A stretch of 20,418 nt of DNA, taken from positions 1-20,418 of IMG/VR virus record IMGVR_UViG_3300050121_000016, one strand, 5' to 3'. Source of the stretch: a virus. A program made the translations under genes and the position numbers. The notes beneath the pieces are model-generated. The model had not been told where the DNA came from, searched no databases, and saw only the letters and a list, made by a program, of their open reading frames with translations. Every line of letters begins with the position of its first letter. Within the stretch, counting starts at the first letter, position 1. Below are positions 13,386-20,418 of the stretch, in pieces.

Positions 13386-14855
13386 CTATCCTAGTATGTT
13401 AGGTTTAAATGTTGCAGTACGAGTTGGGTCTTTAATCATAGCACCACCAATAAAGGCTCTGTGTTCTGTCCAACCATCAACTGAAGAAGCCATTACCCTA
13501 TTAGGTTTACCTACTGTGAATGGGTCACGTAATCCTGGAATAAATCCACGAATATCACCATTATTCTTCAAGTAAACTTTCTGGATATTTGGGCCACCAT
13601 CAGAAGTTCCCATATTCAGGATATCATATACATAAGACTCAGCAAGTCCCTGTTTACCAGGCATGTAAATCTTATTTCTTTCCAAATCATCCTTAAGTGA
13701 ATCATGTACAATGTTTACTTTGATTCCATTAGGGCCAGTATACTCAAGGAACTGTCCTCTGAATCCCATTGTGTTACCACCTGCATTATAAATACGGTAG
13801 TTATCACGAGCAGGTAAATAAAGAGTTGAATGATACTCAAGAGCTTCTGAAAACTGATACATTCCCCATTCACCTGTAAGAACTGTAACTTCTCTTTGTC
13901 CCTGTACAATCTTACCAACTGTTAAGTCAAGTAACATTTCAGTAAACTTCTTGATGTTAAATTCTGTATAAGTGTTAAAGTTGGCAGCTTCCATTTGCTG
14001 TTTAATACCAGCACCCATTTGAATAGTATAACCAGATTTTCCTTTCTGCATATAGTTGTTAGCAGCAGTCCTATTAGCTGTTGCATACATTAACATCTTA
14101 GAAATTTCATCCTGATACTGCATTTCAAATTCATAAGTTCTGTAGTCCATCCAAGTAGTCATAATTTTCTTGGTAGTAGGATCAACCCAACTAAATTTAA
14201 CAGGTCTTTCAATCATGTTACCTGGAACAGTATCTTCCATACGAATCATAGTGAAAGCATTCTGCATTTTGAATGGGAAAGTATAATGCACTCCACCACC
14301 TTTTTTAGACAGAGTTCTTTCTACAGGAGAGAAGTCTTTACTAAATCTCTTACCAGCAGCTAATTCTTCAAAAGGAATAAATAAGTCAGGATTACCTGTC
14401 ATAAGTCTACATTGGAACTGATAGTTATTTCCAAGAGGTTTAGCATCACTCATTATCTGAATGGGATAAACTTCATTTCTTTCACCTACAATAAGATTTA
14501 CATCTGTAAAGTAAGCTTCAGGGAAAGTCAGGTAAAATTCTGTATAGTTTTTACCTACCTTGTCAGCAGCAGTAATAGCAGAACCACCATCTGTAAGGCT
14601 AGCCTTTACCAATGGAATATTCTTTTTACCATTACTTACCAAATCCCAAGTAAAATCATCATCAGAGTCTAAATAAAGTGCTGGAAATCTTTCCAGATAA
14701 GCAGCAACTGTAGCTCCGAAATTAGCCTGATGTATCATTGTGGCAACTTTGGTAGCCTGTTGTGGCTCAATACCAAATCTATATCCTAAATTTGCTTGTG
14801 TTACCAGCCCTGTGATATCATCATTTTCATACATTTGAAATGGTGAAATTCTCAT
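13386..14855 (-). CDS. Probable major capsid protein
   Basis: 489 residues, close to the size I remember for capsid proteins of crAss-like phages (about 490-510). It begins MRISPFQMYENDDITGLVTQ, has a helical N-terminal segment with EPQQATKVATMIHQANFGA, and continues as mixed alpha/beta sequence without signal peptide or membrane segments, compatible with a HK97 fold. RNYMQKGKSGY-type elements (NNYMQKGKSGYTIQMGAGIK, about 267-286) and a C-terminal AFIGGAMIKDPTRTATFKPN are notable. The gene directly follows the acidic putative scaffold after 30 bases and ends in a strong terminator, the usual arrangement for the most abundant virion protein. It ends with TAG, and the next in-frame codons fall in the terminator, so TAG is not recoded here. 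Assignment is by context, size and resemblance. Confidence 0.8.
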   Translation of the reverse strand: MRISPFQMYENDDITGLVTQANLGYRFGIEPQQATKVATMIHQANFGATVAAYLERFPALYLDSDDDFTWDLVSNGKKNIPLVKASLTDGGSAITAADKVGKNYTEFYLTFPEAYFTDVNLIVGERNEVYPIQIMSDAKPLGNNYQFQCRLMTGNPDLFIPFEELAAGKRFSKDFSPVERTLSKKGGGVHYTFPFKMQNAFTMIRMEDTVPGNMIERPVKFSWVDPTTKKIMTTWMDYRTYEFEMQYQDEISKMLMYATANRTAANNYMQKGKSGYTIQMGAGIKQQMEAANFNTYTEFNIKKFTEMLLDLTVGKIVQGQREVTVLTGEWGMYQFSEALEYHSTLYLPARDNYRIYNAGGNTMGFRGQFLEYTGPNGIKVNIVHDSLKDDLERNKIYMPGKQGLAESYVYDILNMGTSDGGPNIQKVYLKNNGDIRGFIPGLRDPFTVGKPNRVMASSVDGWTEHRAFIGGAMIKDPTRTATFKPNILG

Positions 14856-14885
14856 AATTATATTTGTTTTAAACGGTGTTTCTCT

Positions 14886-16106
14886 TTATATTTTAATTCT
14901 ACTAAATGCAGCTCCAAACTCTTTAGCATATTCACTTTCACCACCACCACCTAAACCATCTCCACCAGAGATATAGTTTGTATTGTTATTGGTTGAAAGC
15001 TTAGTCTCAAGTTCTTTAACTGCTTGTGTTTTTGCCTTTGCAACAATCTTATCAAACTTACCATCAAATAATCCAAGTTTAACAAAGTAAGCTTCCATTA
15101 AAGCATACTTAATTGGGTCTTCAGCCCTCTTAGCCATTACAGCATTAAGTGCTTGTCCATTAGCATCCTGTTTAACTGGAGTTGTAATCATTGAAAAGAT
15201 TGAATCTTTTACTTCTTTATTAAGAATCATACCAGGAATAATTTCCTTAGTATCTGTAATAGTTTTTTTAAGATGTTCTATTTGAGCCTTTTGAGTTTTA
15301 ATAGATTCTTCTTCTCTTTTCTTAGCCTGAATAACTAATTCTTTTTCATCATCCTCTTGAGCTTTCTTAAGATTTTTAAATGAATTCTTAGCTTGTTTAT
15401 CAAGTTTTCCAGTATCTTCAAAACTTTCAATAGTTTCCCTAATAGTTTCATCATCCATTCCTTTTCTCTTAAGGTCTGTGAGAATAATTGACTTTTGCAA
15501 ATCAATATCAGACTCAATAGCAGAATCATCTATGTCCTTATATTTAGCTTTAAGTTCCTGACTTTTAGCCCAATCATTAAGGTCTACACCTGCTTCTTTA
15601 GCTTCTAAGAAAGACTTATATTCTTCTTCAGATTCACTTTTATAAGATTCAATTTCATCTAATAAGGTTCTCTTATTAAGTTCTATTAAAGCTTCAGCAG
15701 GCCCAACTTCTTCAACTAATTGTTTAAATTCAGCTTCATCATAAGAAGTAAGAACACCCCCTTCGTATAAGGCTTTGGCAAAAGACTCAAACAATGGCGA
15801 AGAAGAAGAGTTACCCTTAACTTCAGGGGAGTCCTTAGTCTCTTTATTTACTTTAGTTTCTACAATTTCTTTTTCTTCATTCTCTAAACTCTTCTCAATA
15901 TCATCTACCTTAGTTGTGATAGGTTCTACTGTATCAGGAATTTCAATGAAGTTATCTTCTTCCTGTATAGCTGTATCAGTAGGTTTATCCTTACTTTTAT
16001 CAGTTTCAACTACAGGTGCAGTAGTTACTGAAGTCTCGCCAGCTCCAGGGACTTCTAAAAAGTCCATACTACTTAAATTAACATTGCCAAATAAACTCTT
16101 GTCCAT
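14886..16106 (-). CDS. Putative capsid scaffolding protein
   Basis: 406 residues. The first 100 are acidic and Thr/Glu/Lys-rich, probably disordered (TDKSKDKPTDTAIQEEDNF and a later ENEEKEIVETKVNKETKD). Residues about 105-150 contain LFESFAKALYEGGVLTSYDE and a helical VGPAEALIELNKRTLLDEI. Residues about 155-300 are long charged helices with coiled-coil character. The C-terminus has a Gly-rich linker (SGGDGLGGGGESEY) and a final helix (AKEFGAAFSRIKI) that could touch the capsid. Charge, coiled coil and position just upstream of the capsid gene fit a scaffold. A promoter with a Bacteroidota consensus lies 24 bases upstream of the ATG, so the scaffold-capsid pair can be expressed as its own unit. 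Confidence 0.72.
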   Translation of the reverse strand: MDKSLFGNVNLSSMDFLEVPGAGETSVTTAPVVETDKSKDKPTDTAIQEEDNFIEIPDTVEPITTKVDDIEKSLENEEKEIVETKVNKETKDSPEVKGNSSSSPLFESFAKALYEGGVLTSYDEAEFKQLVEEVGPAEALIELNKRTLLDEIESYKSESEEEYKSFLEAKEAGVDLNDWAKSQELKAKYKDIDDSAIESDIDLQKSIILTDLKRKGMDDETIRETIESFEDTGKLDKQAKNSFKNLKKAQEDDEKELVIQAKKREEESIKTQKAQIEHLKKTITDTKEIIPGMILNKEVKDSIFSMITTPVKQDANGQALNAVMAKRAEDPIKYALMEAYFVKLGLFDGKFDKIVAKAKTQAVKELETKLSTNNNTNYISGGDGLGGGGESEYAKEFGAAFSRIKI

Positions 16107-16129
16107 ATTATTATTTTGTTTTATTGTTA

Positions 16130-16161
16130 CAAATATATATTATTAATTTCAGTAAAATCAA
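16130..16161 (-). promoter_or_regulatory. Bacteroidota-type promoter for the scaffold-capsid operon
   Basis: On the minus strand TTG (16161-16159), a 21-base spacer and TATATTTG (16137-16130) match the Bacteroidota consensus TTG-N17-23-TAnnTTTG. It lies in the 121-base AT-rich gap between ferritin and scaffold. A start roughly 5-7 bases after the -7 box would give a leader of about 20 bases before the ATG at 16106. This would be read by the host's primary sigma factor. The rest of the gap (16162-16227) holds nothing I can identify. Confidence 0.55.
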
Positions 16162-16227
16162 CGGTTTATACTACTTTATTTTTTCTGTATAGCTATAAAC
16201 TAATTTTATTTATTATATTTTATATTA

Positions 16228-16740
16228 TTATCCAAGTAAATCCTTAAATTCTTCTTCCATATAATGTTTCATATTAGGATTATCCTCTCCTATAAGGTTG
16301 AATGAATCTATTAATTTTCTTGCTTTTACAATTTCTTCTCTCTGCTCATTAATAAACCAAGTACAGAATTCAAATGTAGGTCTGTCATTATCTCTAAGTG
16401 CTTTTGCAGATAAAATATTATATACCTTTTCAGTATCAACTTCTCTCTCAAATACTTTAGTAAGTACTTCACTCATTCCTGTAAACTCTATTATAGGTTT
16501 ATCTAATGCAGGAACAATTATTTTTCCATTCCTATCATCAATATATTCCTTTACTTTAGTTGCATGAGTGTGTTCTTCTTCACCCCAATTTTGAAATACT
16601 TCAGCAGCACTATTAAATCCTGTCTTACTAAAGTAACTAGACATTCCAAAATAGATATGCCCATTAGTGTATTCATGTAACACTGCTTTATTAAGCATTG
16701 CTTCAATTTCATCTGATATTAATTTAGGTAATGTTATCAT
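16228..16740 (-). CDS. ftnA-like: Ferritin (FtnA-type, non-haem) encoded in the phage capsid operon
   Basis: 170 residues, the usual length for bacterial ferritin. Compared by eye with E. coli FtnA, every ferroxidase-centre ligand is present at a constant offset of 6: Glu23, Tyr30, Glu56, His59 (ExxH), Glu100, Gln133 and Glu136. The flanking sequence also matches (PTFEFCTWFINEQREE against the PTFNFLQWYVSEQHEE of FtnA). Family knowledge: such proteins assemble as 24-subunit cages that oxidise Fe(II) and store ferric mineral. There is no signal peptide, so it acts in the cytoplasm or inside the virion. The start codon overlaps the stop of the lysozyme-like gene by 4 bases. It could protect phage DNA or the infected cell from iron-driven oxidation, or hold iron for the host-cell programme; its role in the particle is unknown. 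Confidence 0.93.
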   Translation of the reverse strand: MITLPKLISDEIEAMLNKAVLHEYTNGHIYFGMSSYFSKTGFNSAAEVFQNWGEEEHTHATKVKEYIDDRNGKIIVPALDKPIIEFTGMSEVLTKVFEREVDTEKVYNILSAKALRDNDRPTFEFCTWFINEQREEIVKARKLIDSFNLIGEDNPNMKHYMEEEFKDLLG

Positions 16741-17633
16741 ATCATTATAGTTTTATTTTTCTTTAAATACCCACCCTGTCCTTTTTTATTTATATATTGT
16801 TGGATATAATCATTTTTCTTAATCACATTCTCTCTTTTATCAATAACATCTTTTCCATATAAAGGATTAGTTTTTAAACTTATCCCACCTTTAGGAACAT
16901 TAACTCCGTAAGCATTCCCTTTTAACCAATCCCCATTGTACATTTGAAGTCTATTAGTTTCATTAGTAATCCCTAATCTATCAGCATCTTTCATTTTAGT
17001 AGCAAAAGCTCTGGTAAATCTATCTACAGGAAGTTGTTTATTATACTCCTCTGAATGAACTGGCTGTCTTACCCAATCAGAATTATTTGTATCAGTTCTA
17101 TCAAGTATTCTTGCAAGCATTTGATCTCCAGGACTAGCATTACTATAATCATGCTCATATGCAGGAGCAACAATATCCCCCATTTGATTAAAATCTATTA
17201 ATTTAGAAGGCACTTTTATTTCTTTATCTGACATACCTACTTCACCTATAGTAGCTTTTTTAGAAGTACCTAATCCAGACTCTTGCATACTCATTGCTAA
17301 AAGAGTATTAGGATCAATTCCATATCTTTTAGATGAATCAATAATATTATCAATATTTTCTTTAGGATAATTACCTTTAACTAAATCAACATTTGGATTA
17401 ATAGGTTTCCCACTTGTAACTCTTATTTTACGTGGATCATTTATATAAACAGTATCTCCATTATTATTAACAGTTCCACCTTTATCATACTTAACAAAAG
17501 GATTTATAGTTTCAATAGTACCACCTTGAGAATATTGTTCATAATCTTTAATAACCCCAAGGTAGTGTCCTTTACCACCTTGAGATTTATATTCCCTTAT
17601 TAAAGCAAGTTTTTCTGATGTAGAAAGTCCCAT
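16737..17633 (-). CDS. Lysozyme/transglycosylase-like virion protein with Gly-Gly motifs
   Basis: 298 residues. The core (about 92-125) reads IIDSSKRYGIDPNTLLAMSMQESGLG, written here only as the SLT-type signature YGIDP then AMSMQESG; Glu118 would be the catalytic acid of a lysozyme-like fold. A MYNGDW segment (about 231-236) may be the later aromatic part of the site. Flanking regions carry Gly-Gly motifs of the form (K/Q)GG: SQGGKGHYLG (17-26), SQGGTI (35-40), DKGGTV (50-55), PKGG (247-250) and GQGGYLKK (285-292). There is no signal peptide, so it is unlikely to be a simple exported endolysin; a virion-borne peptidoglycan-cutting protein carried into the cell wall at entry is more likely. 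It is coupled by a 4-base overlap to ferritin. Some fold residues cannot be checked by eye. Confidence 0.7.
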   Translation of the reverse strand: MGLSTSEKLALIREYKSQGGKGHYLGVIKDYEQYSQGGTIETINPFVKYDKGGTVNNNGDTVYINDPRKIRVTSGKPINPNVDLVKGNYPKENIDNIIDSSKRYGIDPNTLLAMSMQESGLGTSKKATIGEVGMSDKEIKVPSKLIDFNQMGDIVAPAYEHDYSNASPGDQMLARILDRTDTNNSDWVRQPVHSEEYNKQLPVDRFTRAFATKMKDADRLGITNETNRLQMYNGDWLKGNAYGVNVPKGGISLKTNPLYGKDVIDKRENVIKKNDYIQQYINKKGQGGYLKKNKTIMI

Positions 17634-17658
17634 TATTCTTTACTATTTAATCTTCTAA

Positions 17659-17720
17659 TAATTGTTTGATAGTTATAGTTATTTGTTTTATAAAATAAAC
17701 TATAAACTACCAAACAATTA
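17659..17720 (-). repeat. Long imperfect inverted repeat (hairpin) upstream of the lysozyme-like gene
   Basis: TAATTGTTTG (17720-17711 on the minus strand) pairs with CAAACAATTA (17668-17659), ten perfect pairs. With one G-U pair and one bulged base the pairing continues through two AACTAT/GTAGTT-type blocks to about 22 pairs, leaving a loop of 17 bases. The wobble pair forms only in minus-strand RNA. No T tract follows, so it is not a classical terminator. It fills most of the 98-base gap between the 50-residue gene and the lysozyme-like gene. Confidence 0.65.
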
Positions 17721-17731
17721 AAGTTTTATTC

Positions 17732-17884
17732 TTATTTTTTCTTCTTTAACTTACCACCTTTTTTCATTTGCTGGGGTTGTTGCATAGGCATTTGATAAGG
17801 TGATTGCTGTTGCATTTGTACTGGAGGTGCTACTCTTTTAGGAGCTACATGTACTTCTTTTTTTACTACTTTTTTAGTTGCCAT
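17732..17884 (-). CDS. Short Lys/Gln/Pro-rich basic protein, function unknown
   Basis: 50 residues, too short for many gene callers. It starts with ATG at 17884, five bases after the portal stop, and ends with TAA at 17732. The sequence has a basic start (MATKKVVKKEVHVAPKRVAP), a Gln/Met/Pro-rich middle (QMQQQSPYQMPMQQPQQ) and a basic end (MKKGGKLKKKK). The KKGGK element echoes the Gly-Gly motifs of the next gene. Position between portal and lysozyme-like gene, tight spacing and the motif argue that it is real. High positive charge suggests binding to DNA or to an acidic partner inside the virion; this is inference. No family is recognised. Confidence 0.75.
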   Translation of the reverse strand: MATKKVVKKEVHVAPKRVAPPVQMQQQSPYQMPMQQPQQMKKGGKLKKKK

Positions 17885-17889
17885 AATTG

Positions 17890-20262
17890 TTATTTATTTG
17901 AGGTTACTTTATTTGGTTTATTTAATGCTTTTTCTTTGAGTTGTAAATCTTTATCCTTCTGTTGTTCCTTAATAAGAGATTGTCTAACAGACTCTTGTAA
18001 CTCCTGTTGTCTTAACTGGGTATCAGTTTCAAACTTTTCTCTTTCCAATGGATTTTCAGTTTCAGGTGGAGGTGTTCCAGAACCTTCAAGTTTCATTAGT
18101 TCAACTTCAATCTGAGTATTCATTTCAAGAGTTTTAATCTCCATTTCATGAGCTTGGATATCCTCTCTATTCTCAATATTCATTTGAGCTAAATCCTTTT
18201 CATGTTGTTGTTGTGCAGTAATATTATCCTGTTGTCTTTGCAAAGATTCCTGTTCATAAGTTTCAATCTTACGTCTTGTATCAGCAATTGATTGAGACAT
18301 AAATATATCCATGAATGAGCTAAAGTTAAGTTTATCATTCTGAATACCTGCTTGTGCAAGTTGTAACATCATATTTCTTAATTCTCCCTGGAATGAACTA
18401 TCAGTCATTACTAATCCATAGTCAGCTTCAGATAACTGCCCACCATCTAACTTATATATTTCTTGAGCAAGATCAGTATCCATAATATACTGTGCTACCT
18501 TACTATCATTCATATAAGCATACTTAGCAGTCTCAAGTAAAACTTCTAAAGCTCTTAACTTAGTAAAATCATGTATTAAGAAATATTCTTCAGTAGAGTG
18601 TGATGATTGAGTAACTGACCTTTCAACCCCACCTACAGTCTCCCTATTATCAATAGAACCTTCTCTTTGAGGAGTTATGCCAATAGAATGACCTAAAGCT
18701 TCTTCAATATAAGCAATAAGTCCCATAGTATCCTTAATATAGTTTCCCATATCAGGATTAAATACCTTCTGAGAAGTATTAAAATTACCAGCTAATTTTC
18801 CTGTAGCAGCACCTTTATCAGCTTCTTTAAATGAATCAATAGGAAGATATCCCATCTCTTCACCATAGTAAATCCACTTATCAAAGTCCCATCCATCAGG
18901 AGCTTTAGCAAGGTCTAACTCAATCATTGGGCCTTTATACTTTGCAATAGCTTTCTCAAGTCTGTACATTAAAGTATTATACATGTATAGATAAGGTTTA
19001 GCCTTATCCATTAAACTATGACTCTTGTTAGAATTAGTATTATAAATAGTTCCTACATAACCTGAACCACAGATAGATAAATTATCCATTCTTCTGAATT
19101 GTACAGGTCTAGGTTGGCTTTTTAAATAAATATCATAACCAACTCTCCAACCTTCCCACCATTCATTAATCCACATCCACTTAACTTCCTGTCCAAGAGT
19201 TTTATCCACAGTATAGTTTTCATCAACTATCATGTGTTGCTCCTCATTCTCTTCATAATATTTTAAGTCACCAACCTTACGTCTTGATTTCCATACTACT
19301 CTGGTAACTCTAATATTACCTTCTTCATCATAAGCAGCATTACCATAATTATTATCAGCTATCTCAATACTGCCATCAGGCATATTAGCATATCTCATAA
19401 AAGGATTATTGGCAGCAGGATAGTCTATAAGTGGTTTACCAGAACTTCTTTGCTGATTACCCCTCTCAATTTGTTCCACCTGATCAGGAGTTAATTCATC
19501 ATAAAATACATCTATAACCCAACCAATTGAATGATAAGTATCTTCTACTATAATATCTGCATCTTCAATATAAGGGGATGAAGTCATACCTACTGTATAG
19601 ATAGTTAAAGGATTAACCCTTCTCATAATAGGTTTACCACCTATAATATCTGCACAGTAAATTTCTTCACCTGCTATTAAAGCATCTTTATATCCTTGAT
19701 TAAAAGTAAGTTTAAGTTTCTGCTCCTGATATAAATGATTCAATACTTGTGTTCCAATTCTTTCTCTTAAATCCTGAGCTTCATATTTACCCCATCTTTG
19801 AATTGCAGCAGCCTTTTGTTTAGCTTCATTTTCATCAGTAACTCCCTGAACTGCAAGAGCCATTAATTCCTGAATCATGTGATCCTTAATGAATTTCTCC
19901 TTTTCAGAAACAGCATCATCATTAGTAACTCTAAGTCTCCAATCAAATTTCCTTTTAGATTCTTCTCCAATTAAGACAGCTATCTTATTGGTTACTATTG
20001 GATAGCACTGCATCTTTGCAGGAAAAGTATTGGCATCTAAGCCCCAAGGATTAATAGTTTTCTCAATATCTCTCTGATCTAATACACCATCATAAAGCCT
20101 ATAATTAGCTCTCATGTTATATTTAGATTCTCTTAATCTTGTGTCAGAATTATATAAAGCTAAAGTAAGACCAGCATCCACACATTTTTTAGTCCATTCA
20201 GCATCTTTTTCCTTAAATGCCAACTTCTGTGGAGGGAAATTTTTTCTAATGATCGGATACAC
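17890..20262 (-). CDS. Portal protein
   Basis: 790 residues from a GTG at 20262. An in-frame stop lies at 20269-20271, and the only alternative start before residue 50 is a CTG two codons upstream, so GTG is the best choice. NFPPQKLAFKEKDAEWTKKC (8-27) is the N-terminal pattern I recall in portals of Bacteroidota phages. Residues 52-105 (NYRLYDGVLD, then NPWGLDA, then NKIAVLIGEESKRKFDW) are also portal-like. The middle (about 190-470) is mixed alpha/beta, and residues 500-560 include GHSIGITPQREG and the helix bearing ERSVTQSS. From about 665 to 790 the protein is a Gln/Glu/Lys-rich coiled coil, like the barrel region of long portals. The portal forms the ring through which DNA is packaged. 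Terminase would be expected upstream, outside the window. Confidence 0.85.
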   Translation of the reverse strand: MYPIIRKNFPPQKLAFKEKDAEWTKKCVDAGLTLALYNSDTRLRESKYNMRANYRLYDGVLDQRDIEKTINPWGLDANTFPAKMQCYPIVTNKIAVLIGEESKRKFDWRLRVTNDDAVSEKEKFIKDHMIQELMALAVQGVTDENEAKQKAAAIQRWGKYEAQDLRERIGTQVLNHLYQEQKLKLTFNQGYKDALIAGEEIYCADIIGGKPIMRRVNPLTIYTVGMTSSPYIEDADIIVEDTYHSIGWVIDVFYDELTPDQVEQIERGNQQRSSGKPLIDYPAANNPFMRYANMPDGSIEIADNNYGNAAYDEEGNIRVTRVVWKSRRKVGDLKYYEENEEQHMIVDENYTVDKTLGQEVKWMWINEWWEGWRVGYDIYLKSQPRPVQFRRMDNLSICGSGYVGTIYNTNSNKSHSLMDKAKPYLYMYNTLMYRLEKAIAKYKGPMIELDLAKAPDGWDFDKWIYYGEEMGYLPIDSFKEADKGAATGKLAGNFNTSQKVFNPDMGNYIKDTMGLIAYIEEALGHSIGITPQREGSIDNRETVGGVERSVTQSSHSTEEYFLIHDFTKLRALEVLLETAKYAYMNDSKVAQYIMDTDLAQEIYKLDGGQLSEADYGLVMTDSSFQGELRNMMLQLAQAGIQNDKLNFSSFMDIFMSQSIADTRRKIETYEQESLQRQQDNITAQQQHEKDLAQMNIENREDIQAHEMEIKTLEMNTQIEVELMKLEGSGTPPPETENPLEREKFETDTQLRQQELQESVRQSLIKEQQKDKDLQLKEKALNKPNKVTSNK

Positions 20263-20302
20263 AGGCAGTTATGTTTAAAAAGTTTATTTTATATCTTAAA
20301 AT

Positions 20303-20332
20303 ATTATAGCATCTCATAATTTAAACTTACAA
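20303..20332 (-). promoter_or_regulatory. Candidate promoter upstream of the portal
   Basis: On the minus strand TTGTAA (20332-20327), an 18-base spacer and TATAAT (20308-20303), preceded by TGC, match a general bacterial -35 and extended -10. This would start transcription about 30-35 bases before the portal GTG. It does not match the TAnnTTTG box of Bacteroidota hosts, so it may be fortuitous or read by another sigma factor or polymerase. Confidence 0.3.
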
Positions 20333-20336
20333 TAGT

Positions 20337-20355
20337 AATAACTTAAGTAGTTATT
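20337..20355 (-). repeat. Small inverted repeat beside the candidate portal promoter
   Basis: AATAACT (20355-20349 on the minus strand) pairs with AGTTATT (20343-20337), a 7-base stem with a 5-base loop, ending 4 bases before the -35-like element. It has no T tract. It could be an operator or a weak end signal for the upstream gene; AT-only stems arise easily by chance here. Confidence 0.3.
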
Positions 20356-20376
20356 TCCTAATGAAAATTCATATTT

Positions 20377-20418
20377 TTAATTTCCATATAGCTTTTCTCT
20401 TCTTTGGAAGTGTTTATC
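20377..20418 (-). CDS. Possible C-terminal end of upstream gene (perhaps terminase large subunit)
   Basis: Reading in from the window edge, one frame gives DKHFQRREKLYGN followed by TAA at 20379-20377. The order terminase-portal is usual, so this could be the terminase tail. A second frame is also open to a TAG, giving INTSKEEKSYMEIKNMNFH, so the assignment is tentative. The 114 bases from 20263 to 20376 show no coding signal. Confidence 0.3.
   Translation of the reverse strand, partial: DKHFQRREKLYGN

Noticed and set aside
13386-13388. TAG recoding as in some large gut phages
   Set aside because: The capsid gene ends with TAG, and read-through would run into the terminator hairpin; the other genes I checked end in TAA or TGA with intact frames.
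15335-15529. Short minus-strand frame inside the scaffold (and another at 13715-13918 inside the capsid gene)
   Set aside because: Both are out-of-frame shadows within stronger coding sequences.
15775-16146. Plus-strand open frame rich in Ser/Leu/Val opposite the scaffold
   Set aside because: It mirrors the acidic, low-complexity scaffold N-terminus; open antisense frames are expected there. The same holds for the plus-strand frames at 2441-2626, 3030-3227, 14412-14672, 16298-16567 and 17804-18115.
16228-16740. Ferritin gene as a Dps-type DNA-protecting miniferritin
   Set aside because: The ligands lie within one four-helix subunit in the FtnA pattern, including Gln133 and Glu136; Dps places its site between subunits with a different motif.
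17659-17720. Hairpin as an intrinsic terminator
   Set aside because: No T tract follows the stem on the minus strand, where all genes are transcribed.
1-20418. tRNA genes, CRISPR arrays, insertion sequences or attachment sites
   Set aside because: None seen: the window is almost fully coding, gaps are at most about 135 bases, and no spaced direct repeats or transposase sequences are present.

Overview
This window is a 20.4 kb stretch of a tailed double-stranded DNA phage (or prophage) of a Bacteroidota host. Every supported gene lies on the minus strand, so the biological reading direction runs from base 20418 down to base 1. The gene set is a virion morphogenesis block: a long portal with a coiled-coil tail, a putative scaffold, the probable major capsid protein, two paralogous connector/ring-type proteins and a series of tail or fibre proteins. 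Portal size, gene order and the tandem ring proteins resemble crAss-like and related Bacteroidota phages; this affiliation is inferred from memory of those families, not from a search. The host phylum is supported by AT-rich DNA, weak Shine-Dalgarno signals, a TTG-N21-TAnnTTTG promoter and signal peptides with Gln at the predicted +1 position (the Bacteroidetes 'Q-rule').

Layout in transcription order. (1) 20418-17732: possible end of an upstream gene, an intergenic region with a candidate promoter, the portal (GTG start) and a 50-residue Lys/Gln-rich protein. (2) 17633-16228: a lysozyme/transglycosylase-like protein with repeated Gly-Gly motifs, overlapped by 4 bases with a complete FtnA-type ferritin. 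(3) 16161-13324: a Bacteroidota-type promoter, putative scaffold, major capsid protein and a strong intrinsic terminator. (4) 13286-9147: a conserved-looking post-capsid protein, two ring-type proteins, a small fibre-like protein and a 426-residue structural protein followed by a second strong terminator. (5) 9137-7666: two tail or neck proteins. (6) 7662-842: four fibre/adhesin-like proteins with phage-fibre motifs, a self-cleaving S74 chaperone domain, a DUF5977-like domain and internal repeats. (7) 818-1: a membrane protein, a small exported protein and the start of a holin-like membrane protein.

Two features stand out. First, all four fibre-like proteins and the 100-residue protein carry Sec signal peptides with Gln at the predicted +1 position. 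This suggests that the distal fibre module is exported through the host envelope, which is not how fibres are normally assembled. Second, a ferritin with every expected ferroxidase-centre ligand is embedded in the capsid operon and translationally linked to a muralytic-type protein. Further oddities are a G8 tract just before the S74 cleavage site, a base-composition break inside one fibre gene, and near-identical protein repeats whose codons have diverged. There is no gene-free stretch longer than about 135 bases.
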